Source of the DNA: Chlorogloeopsis sp. ULAP01
GTDB taxonomy: Bacteria; Cyanobacteriota; Cyanobacteriia; Cyanobacteriales; Nostocaceae
Direction of reading: 5' to 3'
NCBI RefSeq assembly: GCF_030381805.1
Contig: NZ_JAUDRH010000008.1
Location: 248,001 to 312,000 of the forward strand
DNA length: 64,000 nucleotides
In this document: piece after piece, positions 53,431 to 62,477 of the stretch
Position numbering within the stretch: position 1 is the first letter of the stretch
Layout: each line of letters starts with the position of its first letter
Notes under the pieces: generated by a model
Databases searched by the model: none
Seen by the model: the letters and a program-made list of their open reading frames with translations, nothing else
Told to the model about the DNA's origin: nothing
Made by a program: the position numbers and the translations under genes

Positions 53431-54300
53431 CTAAACTCTTTCCATTGTCGGCAGTTGCTGCTCTAATCTCAGTAGTGCCTCAACTCGCGCTTCTGTGGGC
53501 GGGTGGCTGGAGAACAAGTTACCGAGAAACTGCCCAGAGATTGGATTTGTAATTAACAACGGCTCAAAAGCTGGATTTGCTTGTAAGGGCATTTGCCGTG
53601 CTGTCAGTTCTAAACGTTGGAGCGCACGGGCTAAGGCGCGAGGATTGCCTGTTAATTTGGCAGCACCTGCATCGGCTGAAAATTCTCGTGTGCGTGAAAT
53701 AGCTAGTTGAATAATTGTTGCCGCGATCGGCGCTAATATCACTGTTAGTAGTAAACCTAAAGGATTGGGGCCATTGCGATCGCGTGAGGATGGTGTATAC
53801 CAAAGACTATAGCTGACGATTTGAGCTAAGAATGAGATTGCTCCTGCGATCGTGGCTGCGACAGCTTGGGTGAGAGTATCGCGATTAGCAACGTGTGTGA
53901 GTTCGTGGGCAATCACGCCTTCTAATTCGTCTTCTGGTAGTAAATTTACAATGCCTTCGGTAACGGCGACAGCAGCGTGTTCTGGATCGCGCCCTGTGGC
54001 AAAAGCGTTAGGGGCTTGAGTCGGAACTATGTATAGTCTTGGCACGGGCAGATTAGCTCGTTGGCATAATCTCTCTAGCATTTGATAGAGTTCCGGTGCT
54101 TGCTGCGGTGATACTGGTTGAGCACGATAAGCTGCCAGGGCAATTTTATCTGACTGATACCAAGAAAATAAATTGGTTACAGCAGCTAAGACAATACCCA
54201 CAATTACACCAGTGCTACCGCCAATTACCCAGTAACTAATAGAAATTAAAATGCCACTTAGTAAAGCTAGTAAAGCGGCAGTTTTCAATTGATTTCTCAT
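53431..54300 (-). CDS. htpX: HtpX-like M48 membrane metalloprotease
   Basis: The product is 289 residues. Two N-terminal membrane segments (about 7-25 and 28-47) precede the catalytic part. The zinc site is HELTH in EGVIAHELTHVANRDTLTQ at about 130, and the third ligand is Glu in SRTREFSADAGAAKL at about 210. Two more membrane segments (about 148-168 and 183-202) lie between them. The end SHPPTEARVEALLRLEQQL is standard. HtpX degrades misfolded membrane proteins under stress. This is the second M48 protease in 10 kb. It is transcribed alone. Confidence 0.93.
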   Translation of the reverse strand: MRNQLKTAALLALLSGILISISYWVIGGSTGVIVGIVLAAVTNLFSWYQSDKIALAAYRAQPVSPQQAPELYQMLERLCQRANLPVPRLYIVPTQAPNAFATGRDPEHAAVAVTEGIVNLLPEDELEGVIAHELTHVANRDTLTQAVAATIAGAISFLAQIVSYSLWYTPSSRDRNGPNPLGLLLTVILAPIAATIIQLAISRTREFSADAGAAKLTGNPRALARALQRLELTARQMPLQANPAFEPLLITNPISGQFLGNLFSSHPPTEARVEALLRLEQQLPTMERV

Positions 54301-55030
54301 ATTTGCTCTCCTAATAATGCTGTTGTAAGTGTGAAATTAGTTGCGATTAACAGCATTACTTAAGCCGCACCTTGATTTTATCGACCTTAACACATATTTA
54401 TAAGGTAGAAATTTTGCTCCATGTTGTGTACGGTTTTCTCACATCAGGTTTAAAACTATATTTTTAAATACCTAAATTTAGTTATTTATGATACTTTTTT
54501 GAAATTGTAACCTGTATTTATCATCAAAACTTTAATACACAAAAAACTTAAAAAAATTACATCCATCTTAGGTAGGAAATTTTAGAATTTTAGACAAGCA
54601 GTAACATTCAAAAGCTTGATATTAGGAGTGCGATCGCTAATTTATGTTGTTTGTAATTGCGTTTTATAAATACTGTTCGGTAGAATTATTATAAACATCA
54701 ATATTTTTATTAATTATCAAAAAACGACTTCACACAACAGTTTGATGTCGATGTCACATTGATGTCAAAATTCTTCTTCAAGTCAATTAGTCGGTCATGA
54801 ACTGCTGAGACCAAAATTAATGAAAAAGGTTTTCACTCTACGCTCCACATCCTTTTTCAAGCTAGTTATGGGTGATTTTTGTATCTACTTCAGAACACGT
54901 CTCGCTCACATTCTTAAATCATTGAGGGATTGGGTAAACGAAGAAGACACAAAGAGAAAATTCCCCTGTCCCCTGTTCCCTGTTAAACCAAATTTACTCA
55001 AACCAGTGGTCATCTCAAAGGATCAACACA
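54301..55030. other. Long AT-rich intergenic region
   Basis: The 730 bases separate the divergent htpX-like gene and the coiled-coil gene at 55031. A HIP1-like site is at about 54630. A 40-base unit 'gacacaaagagaaaattccc' plus heptamers lies at 54945-54984 and recurs inside the gene at 56561-56616. The frame 54820-55047 is interrupted by this repeat unit and I do not call it. No RNA gene was recognised. Confidence 0.4.
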
Positions 55031-55882
55031 ATGATAGAGAATACTAACAATATTGGAGTTTTGCAAAAAGTTGGAAAAACTCTGCACGAATTTGCAGGGT
55101 ATATCATCAGTCCTTGGCTGAATGCAGGAAATATCAAACCTTTAGAAGAACGAGTTGAATATTTAGAAAAAAGTATCCACCAAGGAATACAAAATAAGTT
55201 AGAATCTCAAGATTTAGTAATGCGTGACTTACAATGGCAAATAGACTTTCTCCAAGCAGGTACAAACTATCGCCTAGAGAATATTATTAACTACGAACTG
55301 CGTCAGCAAGTGCTAGAAATACTAAAAGAACAGGCATATATTATCCAAGAAATTATTAAACCAGCAGTTGAAGATGTAATGTCTGAGCTAGAGACTAAAA
55401 AGCAGCTTGTCAAAGCAAATATCTGCTTTACAGAAATTCAAACTAGACAGGATAGACTTCGTCATTCTTTAGCACATATTGAGGAAATCACTGCATCTGT
55501 TTTTGAGTTGGAAGCGCAAAAAACTGCCTGTATAGAAGGCGGACAGTGGCTATTATCTCAGAGAATAGAATTGGCGCAAACATTAGCCAATGAATTTCTA
55601 TGTCAAGAGCATCCTCATCAAGAAGAGTTTCGCCAGAATCTTTGTAGATACTTAAAATTGTTAGGTACCTGCATGAAAAATGAGATTGAACCCCGTCTGC
55701 TCTATAAAAAAGTTATCACTCATCAACACCCACCAATAGAGATTTATTTAAGAGCATTTCGGCTACTTCAGAATCGCATCAGTAATTGGGAATTGTCATC
55801 TCAAGTATCAAGTCAAGCAGCTGAAGAATTAAGGGGATACTTTAGCTACTTAATCGACTATTTGCTTGCCATTTCACTCTGA
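55031..55882 (+). CDS. Helical protein of unknown function
   Basis: The product is 283 residues, starting MIENTNNIGVLQKVGKTLHE with an 'aaagga' site nine bases before the ATG. It is almost entirely helical. A charged coiled-coil segment (about 38-110, LEERVEYLEKSIHQGI, LESQDLVMRDLQWQIDFLQ) is followed by amphipathic helices and a C-terminal region QEEFRQNLCRYLKLLGTCM, then IEIYLRAFRLLQNRISNW. I do not recognise the family. The end overlaps the convergent small gene by nine bases. It may interact with a cytoskeletal or membrane partner, but that is only a guess from the coiled coil. Confidence 0.65.
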   Translation: MIENTNNIGVLQKVGKTLHEFAGYIISPWLNAGNIKPLEERVEYLEKSIHQGIQNKLESQDLVMRDLQWQIDFLQAGTNYRLENIINYELRQQVLEILKEQAYIIQEIIKPAVEDVMSELETKKQLVKANICFTEIQTRQDRLRHSLAHIEEITASVFELEAQKTACIEGGQWLLSQRIELAQTLANEFLCQEHPHQEEFRQNLCRYLKLLGTCMKNEIEPRLLYKKVITHQHPPIEIYLRAFRLLQNRISNWELSSQVSSQAAEELRGYFSYLIDYLLAISL

Positions 55883-56089
55883 ATCGAGAGCATCTTTGAT
55901 TTCTCTTTCGATCGCAGCAACTGCTTGGCGATCGCGAGTCTTTACTTTCAGTAATTCATTGACAGCCTTTTCCAAAAGTCTGCTTTCTTGGCAACACTCT
56001 TGTTCTAACTCAGTTGCGAGATTTTGCAGCGCTTGAATCATGGCAACATGACATTCTTGAACACGCTGATCAAAAAATTTATATTTCAT
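55874..56089 (-). CDS. Small helical protein of unknown function
   Basis: The 71-residue product MKYKFFDQRVQECHVAMIQALQ, then ELEQECCQESRLLEKAVNELLKVKTRDRQAVAAIEREIKDALDSE is one long, heptad-like helix. It lies 14 bases downstream of the AddB/UvrD-like gene on the same strand, so it is probably in that operon. It overlaps the convergent gene by nine bases. No family recognised. Confidence 0.6.
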   Translation of the reverse strand: MKYKFFDQRVQECHVAMIQALQNLATELEQECCQESRLLEKAVNELLKVKTRDRQAVAAIEREIKDALDSE

Positions 56090-56103
56090 AATACTTAATA
56101 AAT

Positions 56104-58404
56104 TTACTCTATCAAGTTGATTTGGTGAACTAAAGGCAACAAAGGGCCTAATTGTTCTTGTCCATTCATGGCTAAGTCACTGTGACACAAATATACTCTT
56201 TCTGATACACGAGAAAGCAAATCTGCCAAAATCCTTCTTAATCGTTGTTCTTCTGCCAATTTTTCATCTTCTGCTGTCCAAGGCTCCCCTAATCTTTCTT
56301 GAAGGAAAAAAGGCGCACCGAATAATGTCGCTGCACCACCTTTCGCCCACAGTGGTGATCCTGCATCTAGCCAGAAATGCCAACGGTGAGAACGCCGACT
56401 AGAACGATACTGAAAGATAGTAGCAAAAGTCACAGCTTTAGCGGCAGGGCCAATCGGGCGTATAGGATAGGGATTAGCAGTGATAGTGCCACGCCGCAAT
56501 AGTTGAATAAAATCGGCGATCGCTTCTTGAGGAGATGAAATTGGGAGGGGAAGAGTGGGAGACGCAAAGAGAAAATTCTCCTGTTCCCTGTCACCTGTCA
56601 CCTGTCCCTTGTTCTCCGTATCAACTGCTGGGGAGATTTGCCGCAGTCTACTATCAATTTCCCAGTAGTGTTGAGCAGTTTCTAATAACTCTCGCAGTGC
56701 TGCTAGCTGATCGTATGGAAGATTGCTGCCGTTCCACAAAAAGCGCTGAATTGCTCTATCTAAGAAGGAAATAGGACTAGGAATGAGGCGTAACTCTTGT
56801 TGCGATCGCTGCTCCTCTAACCACTGTAATATCTCGCTATAAGCTGTAGTCGCTGCGTAACCAAGCCGATCCCAACGATCAAATGTTGTGACGGGCAACA
56901 AGTTAGGGCGATCAGGATGGGGTTGAAAACAGTAATCTGCAATCAAACCAGCACGTACTGGATCTATTCTTGGGTAAGATGCGGGGATAATCGAACGCGG
57001 GGACATGGAGATATTTTCATTCTCCGCGTCTGGTTGTCTGGGCATTACCGTGTCATTTATAACATTTCCCCTACTCAAAACTACTAGCATCTCCGCCACC
57101 GCATCTCGATCTAGCAAGCGCCCTAATCCCGGATAAACTAACGCCAGCAACGTCAGTAAAGCACGGACAATAGGGAAACTAATAAGTGGACGTTGATCGT
57201 TGAGTGATTGTACTGCAATGCCTTGCTTGGTGAGGATTTCTATCAATGTGTAGCGAGCGATCGCATCCAAACCGGGTGCAATCACTGCCACTTGTTCTGG
57301 CTCTACTTGTTTTGCTTTAATTGCATTGGCGATCGCCTCTGCTGTTTGCCGCAACAGTTGCGCACGAGAAGTGGTTTGAATTGACTGCACTGCCTCTGGT
57401 AAGCTCAATAGCGCCATAGGTTCTGTGAGTAATTCCATCATCGGCTCTGTGAGCGTATCTGCAAGACTATTTAGGGGTGACGCAGTTAAAGTTTTTACTT
57501 GAGTGCGTGCTGCTAATTTTGCTTCTATATAGCCGGGATCTGCTCCCAATCCTAAACGCACCACTCCATCAGGATTATAACTAAACGCTCCCACTGCACC
57601 ACCGTCTAATAAAAACTCGAACAGGCTGCACACTACGGCGGGGTAATCTTGCACATCATCTGCCAAAACTCCTTGATAACGTTTTTTTAACCGTTGTTGA
57701 TAGTCAGGATTAGTCAATAAATGCTGGCTGTAGAGTTCTGTAATAATTCCGTAGGTAAGCAATCCTCGCTCTAAACACCAATTGCGCCAATTTAGCAGCA
57801 AAAAAGCCAATAATTCTGGTTCTAATTTGGTATTATCTTGCTCTGCTAATGCTGTTGCCAAAACACTGCTAATTTCTTCTGTGGGTGTGCCACCATAAGC
57901 TGCTAATTGTAGTAAGTCAAGAATACGACGTACCAAGCGGTACTCATTCACGCCCACACGCTGCAAAATTTCTTCATCTAAGTGAGGGCGCCAAAGCTTA
58001 GTTGCTAATTCTTGTTCAGTTTCTGGACGCAGCCTTACCGGGAATTGTGCTTTTAAATTTAATGATTGAATAAGTAAGGGCCAAAATAAAATTATTTCAT
58101 CTTGAAAAAAACCTAAAGGAGTCTTACAACGCACTGGATATTTTCCCGCAGTTGTGGTAACAATTTTGTCTGCTAATTCTCGACGATTTTCGTCATTGGC
58201 AGCCAGAACTAAAACAGATGGTTCGGTTTGATTAAGATGTAGGCTTTTGGTAATGCGATCGCTATTTTTTTGTTTAGTATTTTTTTTATAAAATGACTCA
58301 TAGTGATAATTGTCATCTTGCATCCAACTGGCAAACTGTTGAACTAAGCGAGCAGTTTTACCAGAGCGACTAGGGCCAACAATCCAAATAGAATGAGAAA
58401 ACAC
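56104..58404 (-). CDS. AddB/UvrD-like superfamily 1 helicase-related protein
   Basis: The product is 766 residues. Walker A is near the N-terminus (IVGPSRSGKTARLVQQF, residues 8-24). A UvrD-like motif follows (VLADDVQDYPAVV, about 245-260), where the usual DEAQD reads DDVQD. Later come VAVIAPGLDAIARYTLIEILTKQGI and VRALLTLLALVYPG, like the helicase C-terminal domain of AddB and UvrD, and the end EEQRLRRILADLLSRVSERVYLCHSDLAMNGQEQLGP, like the motif VI region. No nuclease motif or Fe-S Cys cluster is seen. In cyanobacteria the family is usually annotated as a recombinase or helicase; a role in double-strand-break repair is an inference. Residues about 596-615 are coded by an inserted short-repeat array. 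Confidence 0.75.
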   Translation of the reverse strand: MFSHSIWIVGPSRSGKTARLVQQFASWMQDDNYHYESFYKKNTKQKNSDRITKSLHLNQTEPSVLVLAANDENRRELADKIVTTTAGKYPVRCKTPLGFFQDEIILFWPLLIQSLNLKAQFPVRLRPETEQELATKLWRPHLDEEILQRVGVNEYRLVRRILDLLQLAAYGGTPTEEISSVLATALAEQDNTKLEPELLAFLLLNWRNWCLERGLLTYGIITELYSQHLLTNPDYQQRLKKRYQGVLADDVQDYPAVVCSLFEFLLDGGAVGAFSYNPDGVVRLGLGADPGYIEAKLAARTQVKTLTASPLNSLADTLTEPMMELLTEPMALLSLPEAVQSIQTTSRAQLLRQTAEAIANAIKAKQVEPEQVAVIAPGLDAIARYTLIEILTKQGIAVQSLNDQRPLISFPIVRALLTLLALVYPGLGRLLDRDAVAEMLVVLSRGNVINDTVMPRQPDAENENISMSPRSIIPASYPRIDPVRAGLIADYCFQPHPDRPNLLPVTTFDRWDRLGYAATTAYSEILQWLEEQRSQQELRLIPSPISFLDRAIQRFLWNGSNLPYDQLAALRELLETAQHYWEIDSRLRQISPAVDTENKGQVTGDREQENFLFASPTLPLPISSPQEAIADFIQLLRRGTITANPYPIRPIGPAAKAVTFATIFQYRSSRRSHRWHFWLDAGSPLWAKGGAATLFGAPFFLQERLGEPWTAEDEKLAEEQRLRRILADLLSRVSERVYLCHSDLAMNGQEQLGPLLPLVHQINLIE
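56561..56616. repeat. Intergenic-type short repeat array inside a coding region
   Basis: The unit 'caaagagaaaattctcctgt' followed by 'ccctgtcacctgtcacctgt' matches the intergenic copies at 54945-54984 and 53395-53428. Here it is read in frame, on the minus strand, as GQVTGDREQENFLFAS in a probable loop of the AddB/UvrD-like protein. Confidence 0.75.
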
Positions 58405-58490
58405 AACCGTCTCCTTAGGAATTTGTTAAGATACCTCGTACATTGAATTAAGGATATAAGCCATCAATACAGGCTGGATGCTTGCCCACG

Positions 58491-59813
58491 ATGAACAATT
58501 CGGGTTTAGGTCACAAAATATACTCTTACTTACTAGCTACCTACAAATGGTACTTGCGAACACCAGAGCGTTCTTTAGATGAAGCTTACAATGCTGCTCT
58601 TGAAATTCAGAAGCTAGAAAACGAGTATTTTAATGGTAACAAAATAGGCTCTGACTTAGCACCGCATAGTAGCAGTGTTATGGATTATTTTGAGTCAAAC
58701 CTGAAAAAACAGTTAAGAATCATCAGGATGAGGCTAACAGAGTTTAAAGCTAGCCGTTTTTTTGTCAACGAATCTAATCAAAAATCAATCAAAAAACTAG
58801 GTATCGAGCATCTCAATCCTTCCATAGTTTTGGAAAAGCTTAGATTCATAGATGAAGTAACAGCAAAATATACAACTTTTGATGAAGAAATTACATTCAG
58901 AGAAACAATTGAGCAAGCTCCAGAATCAACAGTTAAATCTTTAGTCATTGAGCCGAAACAGTCAAATATTATCAGAAAAAACTTAGATAACGGACAACGG
59001 ATTCAACAAAAAGGTAAAACTAATACAACAGGTGTATTACCTCGTTCAATTTTCAATACAATAAATCGTTTACAAGTTGAATTAGATCCTAAATCTGAAC
59101 AGGATGTTGTTCAAAACTTTCGTAAAGCTCAAAGAAGAACAATAATATCTGTCAGGTTTTTATTATTGTTAATTATTGTGCCTATTCTCACTCATCAACT
59201 CTCAAAAGCATTTATTGTCGGCCCAATTATAAACCATTTTCAAACTTCTGATGAAGCAGCAATTTTTATCAACTATGAGATGGAAGAACAAGCTTTATTA
59301 GAATTACAAAGATTTGAAGAAAAAATCAAGTTTCAGAATCTTCTTAGAAATGTTACACCGCCAGAAGGAAAAATAGAAATTCAGGTGAGAGAAAAAGCAC
59401 TAGAAATTGCTGAAGAATATCGCCTGATCAGTGCCAACGCTATCAAAAATGTTTTTGCAGATATCTTATCTGTAATTGCTGTTATTTGGTTTTTACTACT
59501 GAGTAAGAAAGAAATTGCCGTTCTCAAAGATTTCTTAGATCACGTAGTCTATGGATTAAGTGATAGTGCCAAGGCATTTATCATCATTTTGTTCACTGAT
59601 ATCTTTGTAGGATTCCATTCTCCTCATGGCTGGGAAGTAATACTAGAAGGCGTATCGCGCCATTGGGGCTTACCGGCAAATCACGATTTTATCTTTTTGT
59701 TTATTGCAACTTTTCCTGTGATTTTAGATACCATCTTTAAATACTGGATTTTCCGCTACTTAAATCGGATATCGCCATCAGCAGTGGCTACATATCGGAA
59801 TATGAATGAGTAA
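58491..59813 (+). CDS. pcxA: Proton extrusion protein PcxA (CemA family)
   Basis: I choose the ATG at 58491 (MNNSGLGHKIYSYLLATYKW); the frame to 58482 begins with TTG. The product is 440 residues. The N-terminal half is soluble (TPERSLDEAYNAALEIQKLENEYFNGN). The C-terminal half has four membrane segments (about 222-243, 322-345, 362-382 and 400-420), in the CemA arrangement: ISVRFLLLLIIVPILTHQLSK, then VIAVIWFLLLSKKEI, and FIIILFTDIFVGFHSPHGWEV, then FIATFPVILDTIFKYWIFRYLNRISPSAVATYRNM. PcxA, in the inner membrane, is needed for light-induced proton release and pH homeostasis. It is divergent from the AddB-like gene. Confidence 0.95.
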   Translation: MNNSGLGHKIYSYLLATYKWYLRTPERSLDEAYNAALEIQKLENEYFNGNKIGSDLAPHSSSVMDYFESNLKKQLRIIRMRLTEFKASRFFVNESNQKSIKKLGIEHLNPSIVLEKLRFIDEVTAKYTTFDEEITFRETIEQAPESTVKSLVIEPKQSNIIRKNLDNGQRIQQKGKTNTTGVLPRSIFNTINRLQVELDPKSEQDVVQNFRKAQRRTIISVRFLLLLIIVPILTHQLSKAFIVGPIINHFQTSDEAAIFINYEMEEQALLELQRFEEKIKFQNLLRNVTPPEGKIEIQVREKALEIAEEYRLISANAIKNVFADILSVIAVIWFLLLSKKEIAVLKDFLDHVVYGLSDSAKAFIIILFTDIFVGFHSPHGWEVILEGVSRHWGLPANHDFIFLFIATFPVILDTIFKYWIFRYLNRISPSAVATYRNMNE

Positions 59814-59850
59814 GCTTTGAAAAAGGCAGTTCCGATGAAATCTTTGCTAA

Positions 59851-60477
59851 TCAGCGACTCATTGCAAAAATTTGTTCAGCCGTTAAGGGAATGTTCGGAA
59901 ATAATCTAGAATCAATTCGATCCTGTCCTTGAAACACTTTTGCGGGTAAATACTCTCCATCTTCAAGTTGGTAGATCATAATGGTTGGTTGCTTAGGAGA
60001 GCCAATGAATCGAATACCACCAAAAGCCGCATAGTCTATGATGATGTACTCAAAAACGCCTAAGTCCTCATCTTCAGCCAATTTTGTCAGATAGTCATCC
60101 TTCCAGTTGTTACTAACAACCTCAATGATTCCAGGTGGTGGAATGTATGCAGCAGCAGAACTAGAGCTAGTTTTCATTCGCTGCCATTCTTCTCTAGCAA
60201 ATATGACAATATCGGCTTTTCGGCTTTTTTCTTTTTCTGGTGATGCTGTCTTGAGCCGAACCTGCTTAGACTGGCGTGACACGTAAGGCAGATCATTTTC
60301 TTGGCAGTGATTTTCTAGGTAGGTACAAAGTCGCTCGATCAAATCCTCATGATTTGCATTTGGTTCTGATAATGGCACAGGAATCCCATCCAACAGTTCA
60401 AACTCTCTGCTTGATCCATCATCCCAGGCAAGAAACTCTTCAAAAGTCAGTGGTTTTGTGACGCTTGCGTACATCGC
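59851..60477 (-). CDS. Uma2 family protein (PD-(D/E)XK-like fold)
   Basis: I choose the ATG at 60477 (MYASVTKPLTFEEFLAWDDG), since the frame to 60519 begins with TTG. The product is 208 residues and full length. Family features are REFELLDGIPVPLSEPNANHEDLI, the core KSRKADIVIFAREEW, PPPGIIEVVSNNWKDDYLTKLAEDEDLGVFEYIIIDYAAFGG, and the closing strand SRLFPNIPLTAEQIF. It is the third Uma2 gene in the window (with 13951-14514 and the truncated 32457-32789). Cellular role unknown. Confidence 0.9.
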   Translation of the reverse strand, partial: AMYASVTKPLTFEEFLAWDDGSSREFELLDGIPVPLSEPNANHEDLIERLCTYLENHCQENDLPYVSRQSKQVRLKTASPEKEKSRKADIVIFAREEWQRMKTSSSSAAAYIPPPGIIEVVSNNWKDDYLTKLAEDEDLGVFEYIIIDYAAFGGIRFIGSPKQPTIMIYQLEDGEYLPAKVFQGQDRIDSRLFPNIPLTAEQIFAMSR

Positions 60478-60668
60478 CCTCACTCCATTGCTGACGGGTA
60501 CTTGACTCAATGCTACCAAGATGTTGAGAAACTTCCCCCCAGGTAATAGGTTAAAAGTTTTAAAGGCGATCGCTAAATTTATATACTATTAAGGCTGATA
60601 GCGAGAATTGAACCTTTTGTATTTAATTCCCTAATGAGCATTTTTAGCTGTACTGTATACACTTTAAT

Positions 60669-60770
60669 AATAAGACTTACGCAAAATCTCTCTCAAATCC
60701 TCTTTATCTCCGTATCCTCCTCTGTGTTCTCTACGGTTCATTATTCCATAACTCGTGCGTAAGTCCTTAT
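60669..60770. mobile_element. MITE-like element with 'ataag(g)acttacgca' inverted ends
   Basis: The left end ataagacttacgcaaaatc and the right end (reverse complement ataaggacttacgcacgag) are imperfect inverted repeats of about 14 bases around an 80-base non-coding centre. The same end sequence (tgcgtaagtcc) occurs singly at about 32842-32856. No transposase is inside, so it would move only in trans. It lies 41 bases before the tonB start and may carry its promoter or a terminator. Confidence 0.6.
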
Positions 60771-60810
60771 AAATAGACTGTTGAAGCTGCTAGTAAAAAA
60801 GCACTATCAC

Positions 60811-62262
60811 ATGGTTAAGCCTGATAACTTCCAAGACGATAGAAGCGCTCACCCACGAGATCTGCTTGTTGATTTGCTTATTTCCATTTTCTTGCACTCT
60901 ATTTTGTTTATAGGAAGCAACTATTGGCTTCGAGCTTTTGTGCCTGAGCAGCAGCAAGAGCTTTCCCAAGAAATTCCAATTGAGTATATAGAAGTTCCTC
61001 CTGAGAAAACACAGATACCTCCAAAAACTTCACAACGAGCTAATAAGGATTCTGTTGCTGGCGGAAAAGCAAAACTTGAAAAACCTATTTCTGTTGCTAA
61101 GTCTGCGTCACCATCTGTACCTAGAGAGTCTGCTTCAACATCTGGATCTTCTGAGTCAGCAGAGCTACTACAGTCAGCAAAAACACAGCCTACACGCGGA
61201 GCATCAAATTTATCTCCTCAAAAACCACAACCTAAACCTCTACCAAGTGCGATCGCTTCCCCAACACCTACACCTTTACCAACTGCGATTACTTCTCCCA
61301 CGCCAAAGCCTCTACCAACTGCGATTACACCTACACCCAAGCCTTTACCAACTGCGATCGCTTCTCCCACGCCAAAACCTCTACCAACTGCGATTACACC
61401 TACACCCAAGCCTCTACCAAGTGCGATCACTTCTCCCACGCCAAAGCCTCTGCCAACTGCGATCGCTTCCCCACAACCTGAACCTTTACCTAGTGTAATT
61501 GCCTCTCCTACGCCAAAGCCTTTACCAACTACGATTACACCTACACCCAAGCCTTTACCAACTGCGATCGCTTCTCCCACGCCAAAGCCTCTGCCAACTG
61601 CGATTACACCTACACCCAAGCCTCTACCAAGTGCGATCGCTTCTCCCACGCCAAAGCCTCTGCCAAGTGTGAGTACACCTCCACCACCAAAGCCTGAAAA
61701 AGTTGTAGTAGCACCCAACACTACACCAACGCAACCAAAGCCTACACAAACAGCGATCGCGCCAACTACTCCAACTGTATCTAAACCTGAACAATCAGGG
61801 CAAACGCCATCTCGAATTCCGGGGGCAGCAAGCAAATTAGGTGGGCCGCTCAGTGTATCTCGTGATAATTTTAAAGCAGAGGATCTAGCTGCTCTACCTA
61901 ATTCCAACCGCTCCAACGAAGGATCTCAAAGCATAGATGCACGTCGTATAGATGCAGATATCAGTGCCTACTTAGAACAAATGCGGCAAAAAGTGAGACA
62001 GTATTGGATACCCGGACTTAGTCAATCTTCCCGGCGAACTGTGCTTAACTTTACTATTAACCGTTCTGGTCAAGTAAGCAATATCCAAGTTGCCCGTACC
62101 TCTGGAGTTGATGTAACTGATGAAGCAGCACTAAACGCTGTAAGGCTAGCAGCACCCTTTGCACCTTTGCCCTCAGGATTTTCAAGTGACTACATTAATA
62201 TTCAATTTACATTTTCTATCAATGTCTACGGAGAGCTAGATTTATCAGGAGACGGCGGATAA
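60811..62262 (+). CDS. TonB family energy transducer with long proline-rich tandem repeats
   Basis: I choose the ATG at 60811 (MVKPDNFQDDRSAHPRDLLVD); the frame to 60781 begins with TTG. The product is 483 residues. A single N-terminal membrane segment (about 20-42, DLLVDLLISIFLHSILFIG) anchors it. The periplasmic rod has about thirteen units of (S)PTPKPLPTAI type (about residues 138-290). The C-terminal TonB domain (about 385-475) reads DADISAYLEQMRQKVRQYW, then LNFTINRSGQVSNIQVARTSGVDVTDEAALNAVRLAAPFAPLP. It couples the inner-membrane proton force (with ExbB/ExbD, not in the window) to outer-membrane receptors. The receptor at 35604 is a candidate partner. Confidence 0.93.
   Translation: MVKPDNFQDDRSAHPRDLLVDLLISIFLHSILFIGSNYWLRAFVPEQQQELSQEIPIEYIEVPPEKTQIPPKTSQRANKDSVAGGKAKLEKPISVAKSASPSVPRESASTSGSSESAELLQSAKTQPTRGASNLSPQKPQPKPLPSAIASPTPTPLPTAITSPTPKPLPTAITPTPKPLPTAIASPTPKPLPTAITPTPKPLPSAITSPTPKPLPTAIASPQPEPLPSVIASPTPKPLPTTITPTPKPLPTAIASPTPKPLPTAITPTPKPLPSAIASPTPKPLPSVSTPPPPKPEKVVVAPNTTPTQPKPTQTAIAPTTPTVSKPEQSGQTPSRIPGAASKLGGPLSVSRDNFKAEDLAALPNSNRSNEGSQSIDARRIDADISAYLEQMRQKVRQYWIPGLSQSSRRTVLNFTINRSGQVSNIQVARTSGVDVTDEAALNAVRLAAPFAPLPSGFSSDYINIQFTFSINVYGELDLSGDGG
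61222..61680 (+). repeat. Tandem repeats in tonB, with HIP1 sites in the unit
   Basis: About thirteen units of 33 or 36 bases encode PLPTAI(A)SPTPKP or PLPTAITPTPKP. Many units contain gcgatcgc or a one-base variant (gcgattac). They differ by few, mostly silent, changes and should be prone to expansion and contraction. Confidence 0.9.
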
Positions 62263-62477
62263 TTAAGAAGGCAGAGAGCAGTCGCTATGAATAAAATTCA
62301 TCACCAAGCATAAAAAAGGCATTGAACCGGGGACATCGGCTATATGCCTTTATGAACAGCTACTATGCTAAAACGGCAGCATATAAAGTTGCTATTACTG
62401 TTGCAGAGATAAATGAAGTTTATCTCAACTCTAGTCTTTAATAACTCAGAACTTGTAAGTATGCAAATCTTACAAGA

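Noticed and set aside
54820..55047. 75-residue frame upstream of the 283-residue gene
   Set aside because: Half of it is a repeat unit also found at 56561-56616, and it overlaps the next gene start.
61222..61680. Possible CRISPR-like array
   Set aside because: The units are contiguous with no unique spacers, and they encode a regular protein repeat.
61218..61916. 232-residue Gly-rich frame antisense to tonB
   Set aside because: It is the reverse reading of the proline-rich tandem repeats; the plus-strand TonB frame has clear domains.
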